Source: Strigamia acuminata (taxonomy: Eukaryota; Arthropoda; Chilopoda; Geophilomorpha; Linotaeniidae). Taken from it: 64,000 nt of DNA. Under the pieces are notes generated by a model. That model worked only from the letters and a program-made list of their open reading frames with translations. It did not search any database and was not told the origin of the DNA. The DNA lies in the NCBI GenBank assembly GCA_949358305.1, contig OX442320.1, positions 8,014,259 through 8,078,258 on the forward strand, read 5' to 3'. Positions 52,701-58,716 of this stretch are shown here, piece by piece; position 1 is the stretch's first letter; every line of letters begins with the position of its first letter. Made by a program: the position numbers and the translations under genes.

Positions 52701-55562
52701 GGGCAATGCAAAACGATCAATCACATAGCACGGTGCGAATGCAAATCTGGTTTTGACGGCGACGGAACACGAAATTGCGCCCGCCAGCGCTGTCTCCGAG
52801 GTCCCTCCGACTGTCCAAACGACATGACGTGTTCGGGCAGCGTCTGCGTCGACCCCTGCTCCGAAAGTAACCCGTGCGGAGCAAACGCCGTGTGTCTGAC
52901 GTCTCACCACGATCAATTCTGCGGCTGCAAACCCGGTTTTACGGGCGATGCGGCAACGGAATGCTCACCGATCGGTAAGATTTTCGCATCTCAATCACAA
53001 CGAATGATTTCACATTAACGTGTGCAATTTTAGTTCCAGACGGCACGTGCAAGCAAGACAGCGACTGCGCAACGAACCAGGCTTGCTTGGACAACCAGTG
53101 CGAGCACGCGTGCGATATTCTGCACCCGTGTGGAATCAACGCGGTGTGCAAAGTGGTCTCTAGTAGACCCGTCGTATCGCTAACGTGCACTTGTTTACCC
53201 GGGTACGAAGGAAATCCATTAGTGCAATGCAGACAAGGTGAGATTGTTATTTAAAACGGGTTTTTGATCGTTTTTTTGCGTAATTTTTTTGTTTTTCAGT
53301 AACTGTAATCATTTTTTTTTACACATTTTGAACAAAAGATATCAATTTACACTCGATACAAAAACATTATTGACAATTACAATTTGAACACGGAGTTATT
53401 TGTCGTTGTATGTACAAAACATTGCCCCCTTTATTTTATCAGTCTCTTCGAACGAGTCGTGCGTCACGGACGATAATTGCTCAGCGGATAAAACGTGCGT
53501 TGCGAATGTGTGTCGCGACTTGTGTCAACCGAACACACTTTGCGGACAAAATGCACAATGCGTGATGATCGACCACAGACCGGAGTGTTATTGCCCGTCG
53601 CCTCTCACGGGCAATCCGTACACCTTTTGTAGTCCAAGTAAGACTGGAAACTCGAGAGAAAGAAAATCTCGGTTATTCTTGATTAAAACTGCGTTCTAAA
53701 TCTTCTTCCAGAGAAAATCATTTTGAACTAACAAAATTGAATTGAATAATTAATTAAATACTGTTTTGTCGACCAAATTTTCAGTCCCATCTTGCACTTA
53801 CGACTCGCAATGTCCTGGGAATTTGATTTGCGTGCGTGACAAATGCGCTTGCGACCCATTTGCGATTCAATTGGGCGATTATTGTATCGGTAAGTTTTAA
53901 TTTTTTTGTTTTTTTTATTTTGGATATAATATATTTGGAATTTTTCTTTTTTTTAGTTGGTGTTAGCCAAAATTGTACGACGACCGACGAATGTCCCGAA
54001 AATGAGGAATGCGTACCGTTAATAAGACGATGTGTTTGTCCACGAGATAGCAAATTGTATCCCAATGGCAGTTGTATATGTAAATTTAGAAATTACTCGT
54101 GGTTTTGCTCACTTTAATGCTTCGTTTTTGCGTTTAATTTAGCGACTACTTTCATGGGAAGAACCGATCCGCCGTATCCGCCGACTGGGTCGGTCGCCGT
54201 CAATTGTCGAGCCGATGGAATCCACGTGGACGTTCCCATTAACGCGTCGTTCGACGGCGTCGTGTACGTTAAAGGTTACAGTAAAAACGAAAACTGCCGC
54301 CGCGTGGTCAGCGCTGTTCAACCGCCGGGAACTTTACCGTTCGTCGTTCGATTCAATTCGTGCGGCTTGATACCGATAGATGTAAACCAATTTATTCCAT
54401 TTATTTATTATCTTCGTGTTTATAATTCGTTTGATTTTCTAGGGAATTGCGTCGTTCATATTAGTCATTCAAAAACATCCGAAATTAGTCACTCACCGCG
54501 CCAAAGCGTACGACGTGAAATGCGTGTACCACACCGGAGAAAAGACCATCAGTTTGGCTTTTAACGTGAGCATGATCACTACGTCGGGCACCATAGCTAA
54601 CACGGGACCGCCGCCAACTTGCATCATGAGAATATGTAATTCGAACGGCGAAGACATCAGTTCGGCCGAAATTGGAGAAATTCTCATGCTTAAGCTCGAA
54701 GTTACTCCGAAGAGTAAGTGAATTAAAAGTACAAGGAATTTAGTTTAATTGTTTGTTGATTTGCAGATGTTTATGGTGGATTCGCGAGGAGTTGTTACGC
54801 GCTGCCGATGGAAGATGGCAAAGAAAGTTATCCCGTTACTGATGAAAATGGGTACGCGTTAATTTAGTTTAGTTGGAATAAATTTTGTTAAATTTTGCTC
54901 GCACTTTTGTTGCAGTTGTGCATTGGATCCGGGCGTGTTTGGCGAATGGCAGTACGACGGAGAGAAACAAGTGCTCGTGGCCAATTTCAACGCGTTTAAA
55001 TTCCCCAACGGCAACACCATTCGCTTCCAGTGCGACGTCAAAGTTTGTTTCGGCCAATGTCAACCGGTCAACTGCCACGGAGTTGACGCTTACGGACGTC
55101 GACGAAGACGTCAAGCGAGGGTCGGCATCGAGAAAGACGTGGGAGATGACGCGTCGCTAGACAACAGGAACACCGTCGACGAATACACGAAAATAACGAT
55201 GAATTCGAATGCCATTCAAGTGGTGGACAGAACCAGCTTAGGACAAACCAACACAACGGGTAAATTGAAAATTTAAAACGGAGGTAGGTGAATTTGATTG
55301 ATTTCCTTCGATTCTTTCGCTAGAAACGGAACAGCTGAAAAACGACGAAGTTTGTTTCTCGCTGACGGGTCTGATCGTGGCGCTCGTCATCACGGCGCTT
55401 TTGGCGTTAGTTGCCATCGCCGTGGCCGTTTCCTGCTGGCTCATGGCGTACCGCCGCAAACCCAAACCGGAAGGGCCCCTGCCACACCCGGCCGACTTCC
55501 CCAACCCACTCTACACGACCCCAGAACCTATAATGGAACCATCACCGGACTATTTGTCGTAG
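80..55562 (+). CDS. dpy: dumpy-type giant EGF/DPY/ZP-domain matrix protein, 3' part (about 168 exons, 5' end outside window)
   Basis: Homologue of the insect dumpy protein, a giant membrane-anchored fibre of the apical extracellular matrix that holds epidermis, muscle attachment sites and tracheae to the cuticle. What the sequence shows: 168 consecutive exons bounded by AG and GT. All introns up to 54143 are phase 1, so each of these exons is a multiple of three and can be skipped without a frameshift. The chain totals about 37.9 kb, about 12,600 residues. Nearly every exon carries a DPY module (C-x3-DxDC-x4-AC-x4-C-x-NPC type) followed by an EGF module ending in GYEGNP-x4-C. The C-terminus has a ZP domain, a polybasic site, one membrane helix and a 36-residue tail, the domain order known for dumpy. 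The first exon begins mid-protein and no start is visible. Exons are listed segment by segment in the entries below. Gene identity is secure; a few splice sites may be off by a few bases. Confidence 0.93.
4775..8939 (+). CDS. dpy: dumpy segment 2: EGF and stand-alone DPY exons
   Basis: Nineteen exons: 4775-4963, 5037-5147, 5210-5326, 5383-5475, 5544-5732, 5798-5860, 5921-6049, 6106-6300, 6367-6429, 6497-6661, 6723-6926, 6985-7110, 7166-7228, 7291-7737, 7802-8050, 8119-8244, 8306-8518, 8579-8641, 8703-8939. Typical EGF modules begin DPC-x-CG-x-NAxC. Calcium-binding EGF modules occur at 6723, 7403 and 8818. Four exons (5798, 6367, 7166, 8579) are exactly 63 nt and encode one isolated six-cysteine DPY module of 21 residues, so here the DPY unit is its own exon. 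At 5326/5383 and 8939/8998 the intron interrupts a cysteine codon (T|GT), still phase 1. A pure reading-frame search would miss these two junctions, because the frame runs on into the intron. Confidence 0.87.
8998..12516 (+). CDS. dpy: dumpy segment 3: EGF/DPY exons with two large fused exons and a 33-nt micro-exon
   Basis: Fourteen exons: 8998-9207, 9271-9465, 9527-9589, 9646-9765, 9821-9952, 10021-10083, 10145-10207, 10272-10397, 10460-10591, 10658-10972, 11034-11654, 11719-11901, 11983-12420, 12484-12516. Exons 9527, 10021 and 10145 are further 63-nt single-DPY exons. Exon 11034-11654 (621 nt) reads several DPY and EGF modules without interruption, the largest multi-module exon of the N-terminal part. 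Exon 11983-12420 holds a DPY-like module, an EGF region and a calcium-binding EGF (DIDEC at about 12217). Exon 12484-12516 encodes only eleven residues with two cysteines and is joined in phase to the module that starts at 12854. It was accepted because both of its splice sites are good and the six-cysteine count of the next module needs consideration together with it. Confidence 0.84.
12517..12853 (+). other. intron of 337 nt
   Basis: Begins GTAATG and ends in a long T-rich tract before CTTAG. G/T-biased in the middle. No open coding frame, tRNA or obvious transposon seen. Confidence 0.7.
12854..15937 (+). CDS. dpy: dumpy segment 4: transitional DPY+EGF exons with Thr/Pro-rich linkers
   Basis: Seven exons: 12854-13039, 13452-13637, 13765-13944, 14330-14743, 14902-15135, 15347-15601, 15722-15937. 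From here on each exon is one DPY module plus one EGF module. Exon 14330 opens with about 75 residues of Thr/Ser/Pro-rich sequence lacking cysteine before its DPY module; exons 14902 and 15347 have shorter linkers of the same kind. Such low-complexity Thr/Pro stretches are typical sites of mucin-type O-glycosylation and recall the Pro/Ser/Thr region of insect dumpy; glycosylation here is inference. The module at 15755 already shows the [16 protein letters not shown] style that dominates the next array. Introns are larger here (130-410 nt). Confidence 0.86.
13040..13451 (+). other. intron of 412 nt
   Basis: A/T-rich, with a striking TCTCTCTTCTCTCC pyrimidine run near 13379-13412 before the acceptor. 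No coding frame that joins in phase was seen. Confidence 0.65.
13945..14329 (+). other. intron of 385 nt
   Basis: Non-coding, A/T-rich, ends TTATTTAG. Nothing recognisable inside. Confidence 0.65.
16185..25283 (+). CDS. dpy: dumpy segment 5: array of CVRDSDC-type DPY+EGF exons
   Basis: Twenty-eight exons, most 195-210 nt: 16185-16421, 16775-17008, 17302-17490, 17788-18024, 18084-18287, 18347-18547, 18604-18795, 18861-19061, 19117-19314, 19369-19566, 19837-20040, 20101-20298, 20377-20580, 20664-20861, 21053-21250, 21323-21520, 21643-21837, 22012-22212, 22278-22475, 22536-22745, 22924-23148, 23278-23472, 23534-23731, 23790-23999, 24115-24342, 24549-24752, 24807-25007, 25080-25283. Each opens with a short VTTPAPPI-like linker, then [28 protein letters not shown], an HRAVCTC core and [10 protein letters not shown]. 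The unit is about 66 residues. Protein identity between units is very high, while the introns differ in sequence and length, so this array looks older than the one at 29342. Odd units: 17302 lacks the last part of the EGF; 22924 and 24115 are strongly diverged. Confidence 0.92.
16422..16774 (+). other. intron of 353 nt
   Basis: A/T-rich with runs of TTAATTAATTAAT around 16511-16560. No coding frame seen. Confidence 0.65.
17009..17787 (+). other. two introns of about 295 nt around exon 17302-17490
   Basis: The left intron (17009-17301) is T-rich and the right one (17491-17787) is A-rich with many AAACA-type runs. Neither contains a recognisable element. The frame at 17009-17241 stays open by chance in a T-rich stretch and is hydrophobic, but has no cysteine pattern. 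Confidence 0.6.
25284..25705 (+). other. intron of 422 nt
   Basis: A-rich first half, T/G-rich second half, acceptor TTTCACAG. No repeat or coding exon recognised. Confidence 0.65.
25706..26816 (+). CDS. dpy: dumpy segment 6: DPY+EGF exon and long Thr/Ser/Pro exon with [10 protein letters not shown] repeats
   Basis: Exons 25706-25933 and 26073-26816. The first is an ordinary unit ([19 protein letters not shown]). The second, 744 nt, is the longest exon of the gene in this window. It starts with about 60 residues of Thr/Ser/Pro-rich sequence, then about four copies of a 28-residue repeat containing [14 protein letters not shown] and [12 protein letters not shown], more Thr/Ser, and finally a diverged DPY+EGF unit ([18 protein letters not shown]). 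Each internal repeat has only two cysteines, unlike EGF or DPY modules. The frame is open throughout, and the flanking splice sites are phase 1. I do not recognise the two-cysteine repeat. Confidence 0.88.
26254..26580 (+). repeat. coding tandem repeat, about 84-nt period, two-cysteine motif
   Basis: Four copies, with start points near 26254, 26347, 26431 and 26515, encode G-C-F/S-S/F-D-I/T-P-D/G-QPCFD followed by a Thr/Glu/Pro spacer. Copies 2-4 are nearly identical at the DNA level and copy 1 is diverged. The two cysteines, nine residues apart within each copy, could form a small disulfide loop; that is inference. Confidence 0.85.
27094..29057 (+). CDS. dpy: dumpy segment 7: DPY+EGF exons between the two large arrays
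   Basis: Four exons: 27094-27294, 27420-27617, 27706-27915, 28845-29057. The first two match the CVRDSDC array ([24 protein letters not shown]). The third ([19 protein letters not shown]) and fourth ([19 protein letters not shown]) are more diverged. The last two are separated by a 929-nt intron that carries a transposon-like element (28076-28481). Exon 28845 opens with a charged linker ([10 protein letters not shown]) instead of the usual Thr/Pro linker. All exons are phase 1-1. Confidence 0.86.
28076..28481. mobile_element. MITE-like element with about 25-bp terminal inverted repeats (intron)
   Basis: The left end AGGTTTACACTTGTGTTCAC is repeated inverted at the right end (GTGGACACAAGTGTGAACCT), and the similarity continues inward past CACTAG. 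There is no coding capacity, so it looks non-autonomous. No clean target-site duplication could be seen. It shares the CACTTGTGTTCACACTA core with the element at 32173. It lies wholly inside a dumpy intron. Superfamily not certain. Confidence 0.75.
29342..41676 (+). CDS. dpy: dumpy segment 8: homogenised Pro/Thr-spacer DPY+EGF array
   Basis: Thirty-two exons: 29342-29611, 29664-29924, 30044-30310, 30375-30638, 30701-30967, 31040-31303, 31359-31625, 31685-31951, 32689-32952, 33005-33535, 33591-33854, 33910-34173, 34458-34721, 34832-35095, 35154-35417, 35530-35793, 35849-36112, 36169-36429, 36488-36751, 36856-37119, 37229-37492, 37545-37805, 38340-38603, 38672-38935, 38992-39258, 39318-39578, 39689-39955, 40088-40351, 40420-40686, 40743-41009, 41076-41345, 41407-41676. 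Each is 261-270 nt (88 codons most often), except 33005-33535, which carries two units. Unit layout: a Pro/Thr spacer of about 25 residues ([10 protein letters not shown] or [10 protein letters not shown] types), [45 protein letters not shown]. Exons 34458-37492 are almost identical, introns included, which shows very recent duplication. Several donors follow A (A|GTAAG) instead of G, changing the split codon from Gly to Ser. Confidence 0.93.
31952..32688 (+). other. 737-nt intron holding the 32173 element
   Basis: Apart from the transposon-like element this is A/T-rich intron sequence. No exon that joins in phase was seen. Confidence 0.6.
32173..32496. mobile_element. MITE with 17-bp terminal inverted repeats and TTA target duplication (intron)
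   Basis: The ends AGGTTGGTTCACACTTG and CAAGTGTGAACCAACCT are perfect inverted repeats. TTA is found directly outside both ends (32170-32172 and 32497-32499), the 3-bp target duplication typical of PIF/Harbinger elements. There is no open frame inside. It contains a GTAACGCAACGCAATG segment resembling the element at 28076, suggesting a shared family. It sits in the 737-nt intron between dumpy exons 31685 and 32689. Confidence 0.8.
37821..38291. mobile_element. Tc1/mariner-like non-autonomous element (intron)
   Basis: Ends CAGTCGTGGACAAAA and TTTTGTCCGCGACTG are inverted repeats, with the similarity running inward about 35 bp to CAGTTTA. TA lies immediately outside both ends (37819-37820, 38292-38293), as expected for Tc1/mariner insertion. 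No transposase frame remains. The element was itself interrupted by another element at 37999-38256. It is located in the dumpy intron between exons 37545 and 38340. Confidence 0.85.
37999..38256. mobile_element. nested TTA-flanked MITE (PIF/Harbinger-like)
   Basis: Terminal inverted repeats TGCTGGGCGCACACATACCG and CGGTATGTGTGCATCCAGCA, continuing inward past CGATTT, with TTA duplicated on both sides (37996-37998, 38257-38259). About 258 bp with no coding capacity. It lies inside the Tc1/mariner-like element, so it inserted later. Confidence 0.85.
41830..44308 (+). CDS. dpy: dumpy segment 9: mixed DPY+EGF exons after the proline array
   Basis: Nine exons: 41830-42015, 42071-42280, 42354-42557, 42626-42823, 42891-43106, 43167-43349, 43423-43614, 43675-43878, 43940-44308. 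Units are again DPY plus EGF with short or no spacers and lower mutual similarity ([38 protein letters not shown] and others). The last exon (369 nt) holds two units and has the length of the two-unit exons of the next super-repeat, so it is probably the tail of its first copy. The codons are more GC-rich than in the proline array. The join from 41676 to 41830 (DA|CT) keeps phase 1. Confidence 0.88.
44370..54079 (+). CDS. dpy: dumpy segment 10: super-repeat of four-module units with TVPWRTM-type EGF
   Basis: Twenty-eight exons: 44370-44771, 44826-45191, 45250-45459, 45518-45721, 45788-46150, 46213-46416, 46484-46678, 46744-47106, 47164-47376, 47444-47650, 47710-48069, 48130-48333, 48393-48956, 49013-49213, 49273-49848, 49912-50115, 50212-50406, 50682-51053, 51117-51317, 51380-51583, 51651-52016, 52080-52277, 52341-52526, 52600-52974, 53034-53237, 53443-53637, 53785-53889, 53957-54079. 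The recurring group is one exon with the [18 protein letters not shown] variant EGF (HRA core replaced by a longer loop), one exon of about 200 nt, and one of about 365 nt with two units. The variant EGF occurs about every 0.95 kb, ten times, drifting to TTRPLITM or SSRPVVSL near the end. The last two exons are short EGF-like modules ([31 protein letters not shown]) before the ZP domain. Confidence 0.9.
54143..55259 (+). CDS. dpy: dumpy zona pellucida (ZP) domain with polybasic cleavage site
   Basis: Four exons: 54143-54381, 54443-54713, 54767-54851, 54916-55259. Introns here change phase (0, 1 and 2), unlike the rest of the gene, as expected of a domain not built by exon shuffling. The domain begins after the Pro-rich PPYPPTG with [12 protein letters not shown], the usual ZP-N start, and has the [36 protein letters not shown] and PVNCHG cysteines of the ZP-C half. 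Downstream is a run of five arginines (about 55094-55111, GRRRRRQ), a strong furin-type site, then an acidic linker. ZP domains polymerise secreted matrix proteins; cleavage at the site releases the ectodomain. In dumpy this builds the apical fibre. Assignment is secure. Confidence 0.93.
55324..55562 (+). CDS. dpy: dumpy last exon: transmembrane helix and cytoplasmic tail
   Basis: The final exon is joined in phase 1 to 55259. After a short membrane-proximal segment with one cysteine (NDEVCFSL) comes a hydrophobic helix of about 26 residues rich in Val, Ala and Leu ([20 protein letters not shown] onward), then the basic stop-transfer RRKPKP and a Pro-rich tail of about 36 residues ending DYLS before TAG. 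This places the ZP domain outside and a short tail inside, the topology known for dumpy. Confidence 0.92.
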
Positions 55563-56300
55563 CGGCCAAAGCGAGTTTGTGTTTGTTTTTGATTGTTTTA
55601 GATGAAATGTGATGAGATTACATTCGATCTGCTTTTCTTTTCGTCGTTTATCAGACATTTTGTGTAATTATGCCACTAAAATAATTCCAGTGTAATCATC
55701 CATCACTCGTGTGCGTTTCGTGTGCAATTGTAATATTCTTGCGTGAATGTGTGAACGAGTCAAATTTGTATAAATATTGTGGTCGAGTCTGGACCGGTCT
55801 TAGGACCCCCTGAATATGGTGCTTTGTCCTTATTACTATTACTTGTCGCTCGTTGTCTCGTTAGCTCAAATTGGAGAGCAGCGAGTGCAAATGTACCGTA
55901 CACGTTAATTTAATGACCTTTTTTGGTTTCGTTGTGAATTTATTTTTAATAATTAGTGTTGACCACTTTACTCACGATTAATGGCAGGCCAGATTGATTA
56001 ACTATTAATAAATAACAATAATGTTAGTGGGAGTTAGTGTACAATTGTTTCGAGTCGTTGGGTGTTGGTTTTGCATGGTAAGTGAGTTTAGATGCAATTC
56101 CTGCGTGAATGGAATGGTACTGCCCATCAATTAATGACAAATTTCCGAGGCAGCTTAATAGATTAATTGAATATTTTTGTCATTAATCGATCTTTTTAAA
56201 GACAATTTTGTGAAAAATAGTTTCATTTAATGAGCTATTCATGTGTTATCGTATTTTTTTAACGTTGTATATACTAGGTTTTCAAATAAAGGTTTAGGTA
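55563..56300 (+). other. dpy: dumpy 3' untranslated region
   Basis: A/T- and G/T-rich non-coding sequence following the TAG stop. An AATAAA signal at 56285-56290 is the best candidate poly(A) signal; another near-match lies around 56006. The next gene's ATG is only about 150 nt further on. Confidence 0.6.
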
Positions 56301-56436
56301 TGAAATATTTTTCTTTCTGTGTTTCCGGACATGTGAATAATTTTTAGGTAAACACAAGTTGTTTTGACCCTTTGACCGTCCGTAACAACGCCATAAAGTT
56401 AAGTTGACAGGTTGGTTTAGCTTCCCAGCAGTGAGA

Positions 56437-57566
56437 ATGACCAGCACACGGTTTTTGCTGTGCATGTTTTTAATTATTTGCAGGGGACACGCACGGGCAG
56501 AGTTGTACACCGTTTCCAGACATTACAACGGCGACATCTACACTTTAAACGGAGGCGAATGTTCTTTGAACTTTTGTCGTTTAAACGGGAATAATGCGGC
56601 GGCAATTCCGTGGACTAAGTGTCGGTGCCAATGCTTACCCACGTCGCCAGTGTTCAGACAAGATACTGAGAAATGCGTAGAATCCATTGCGGGTAAGGTT
56701 AATTGATGATACATCTGGATTGTTTCCGGATTGGCGCCCAAACCCACGCCATTTTTGCCATTTTCGCCATTTTGTGTTCGCCATTTTTTTTTTAGAATGT
56801 GGCGATCGAATGGCCGTGTTCGTGAGTGCGGCGTTTACGGAGACAATTCCGCTCGTTACTTTACCCAAAAACGACACGCTCCTACACCCATCGGCAGAGA
56901 TTTCTCTAATAGGTAAGTTCGCTATTAATTTGACGATTCGAAATTTGAGTAGAGTATTTTCGGCAGATCCTGGTTTGCGAGCGGTCGGCCCCAACTTGTG
57001 CGTGCTCACGCATTTGAAAGCGTTAAACGAAAATGGATGGCAACGAGTGAATCGGCTCGGTAATCAACCCTCGTTTAAAGCTGTCGGTGAGCACGGCAAA
57101 CTTTTCCTACAGGTACATTAACGTGACTTATTAGTTTACGACGCTACGTATACAATAATGCGTTTAATTTCAGTTCTCTGGCGACGCAAACCTCAGAAAA
57201 CAGTTGAGTGCGGCAGGTGTTGTTATGGTGACTGTAGCGTGCACGCGAGAAGTTGTAACGACCGATCGGATTCGGAGCAATTATTGCATTGTCTTTCGAG
57301 TGGTCACTGTGCCAGTTTCGGGTAAGTGGACATGTTATTTTATTTTTGTGGCGGTCTGAAAAGCAATATGTTTAGGTGTACAGAATGAAGCTGTTTGGAG
57401 CAATTGTTACCTAATTGTTGGGCTGAGTGTTTGCTTGCTGGGAGTGATTTTTGTCGTTGCTACGCTCATTTACCTGCTTGTCCGGCAGAAGAGGCGGAAT
57501 GGAGCACGGAAACGGTTAAAAGGTGAAGAGGATTCGCAGTATGAAGTAGTCAACTCTGTGGGCTGA
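56437..57566 (+). CDS. shavenoid-like type I membrane protein
   Basis: Five phase-compatible exons: 56437-56692, 56796-56912, 56967-57112, 57174-57321, 57376-57566, giving 285 residues. A signal peptide (hydrophobic stretch LLCMFLIICR, cleavage near ARA-EL) is followed by a cysteine-containing ectodomain with YTVSRHYNGDIYTLNGGEC, LNFCRLNG, CRCQCLP and DTEKCVESI. A second half has ECGDRMAVF, HPSAEIS and a GWQRVNRLG segment. Residues about 231-254 are a membrane helix, followed by a basic tail of about 30 residues. The N-terminal layout (YTV-x4-NGD-x-Y/F, GGEC, CQCLP, PSAEI) is what I recall of insect shavenoid, which acts in actin-based epidermal hair formation. That identification is from memory and moderate. 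The tail is much shorter than in the long shavenoid isoform. The join 56912/56967 is uncertain: the 54 nt between could also be translated in frame. Confidence 0.65.
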
Positions 57567-58063
57567 TATGAAAAGCGCAGCATACACATTCTCGCTTCAT
57601 TTGCGGGAACTAAAGGTGGGTGGTTTGGCTGCCGTGCAGCCGTCGCTTGGGGAAAATAGGAGGAGTATCGTGTGTGTTTGAATATATTAATCCGTGCGAT
57701 ATAAAAAGGATTGAAAGTGTAGATATCAATATGTTGAATTTTATCATCATTGTAGATTAAATTCGTTCTTGGTTTGTTTTCTTTGTGTTCGTGCATTGAT
57801 TTTCGCACGTTTGCGAGTTAGGGCTGAAAACGGGGAAATTATCGTGTAAGTTATAGTAATTTTTGCCAATTTTTTATTCATTTTATTAAATTTGATTCTA
57901 CGCCATCTGTGGGCAATATGTATGTAACTAAAAGGCCATTTCGACTGCAACTCCCATAAGGCACCTTTGAGCAGGAACAGGAAGCATCCCGCAAGCTCAT
58001 TACATATTCAAAAGTCAAATGTGACGTGACTTGATGAATTTTTTATGTCTGAAATCTTTTCAG
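57567..58063 (+). other. 3' untranslated / intergenic sequence
   Basis: No coding frame on either strand with convincing splice context. A GTAAGT donor-like site at about 57845 could end an untranslated first exon of the transcript entry that follows. No AATAAA signal was seen for the preceding gene. Confidence 0.4.
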
Positions 58064-58074
58064 TTGTTCTTTAG

Positions 58075-58711
58075 AATGCAAACCAGAAGGATGTGCGGAA
58101 TCAACGTTCGAGGTAAGCTCTTTGGTTAGTCTTAGTTTTATAAATCTTTCGTTTTATTTTTCCTCGTACTTAAATGAATTAGTGGCTGTATTTGAACTTT
58201 TTTATCTATCTATTATTCACGCTCGTCGCTGCATACTTTTTTAACTTCTCCTTCGACTTTATTTCACTTAAAAATGTTTATTAATGACATTTTGTTCGCC
58301 ACTCTACACTTTCTGTGCGGTAATTTTTTACTCATGAGAATATTCGCCATTTTGGTTTTTAGTTGGCGTAGTTTTTGTTCTGCTTTTTAAGACTTAGTTA
58401 ATTTTATTGAATGAATTGAGCTAGACTTTTGTTCTCCCGAGTCCGCCATTAATGCTGCTTTTGATCTCCCGTGTCCGTTATTAATGCCATTGCTTTTGTT
58501 CTCCCGAGTCCGCCATTAATGCCATTGCTCTTGTTCTCCCGAGTCCGCCATTAATGCCATATTTATTGATTAATCTTTTATTTTTTTTCTAGGAGTATTA
58601 CATTTCCATACTCACGGGTGTGTGCAATTTGACGATACCGGTATGCGAGTAACTTCGTCGGACAAAGAAGACATCGAGAGCAACTTTACACATATTTTAA
58701 CTGTATTTTAA
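58075..58711 (+). other. possible short spliced transcript (two small exons)
   Basis: A good donor (TTCGAG|GTAAGC at 58112) and a good acceptor (pyrimidine tract then TAG at 58592) define two exons. Two frames are open across the join. One is cysteine-rich (ECKPEGCAESTFE, then EYYISILTGVC) and stops at 58652. The other starts at an ATG at 58075 and stops at 58711. AATAAA overlaps the end of the second frame. I recognise neither product. It could be the 3' end of a gene whose other exons I missed, or an untranslated RNA. Confidence 0.25.
58426..58560. repeat. minisatellite, about 45-bp unit, four copies
   Basis: Copies of CTCCCGAGTCCGCCATTAAT and GCCATTGCTTTTGTT follow each other. The first two units are diverged, the last two nearly identical. 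Non-coding; lies in the putative intron of the preceding transcript. Confidence 0.8.
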
Positions 58712-58716
58712 ATAAA

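Noticed and set aside
80-55562. Several separate EGF-protein genes rather than one gene
   Set aside because: No signal peptide, promoter-like gap, stop codon or poly(A) signal interrupts the phase-1 exon chain, and the only ZP/membrane exons are at the far 3' end.
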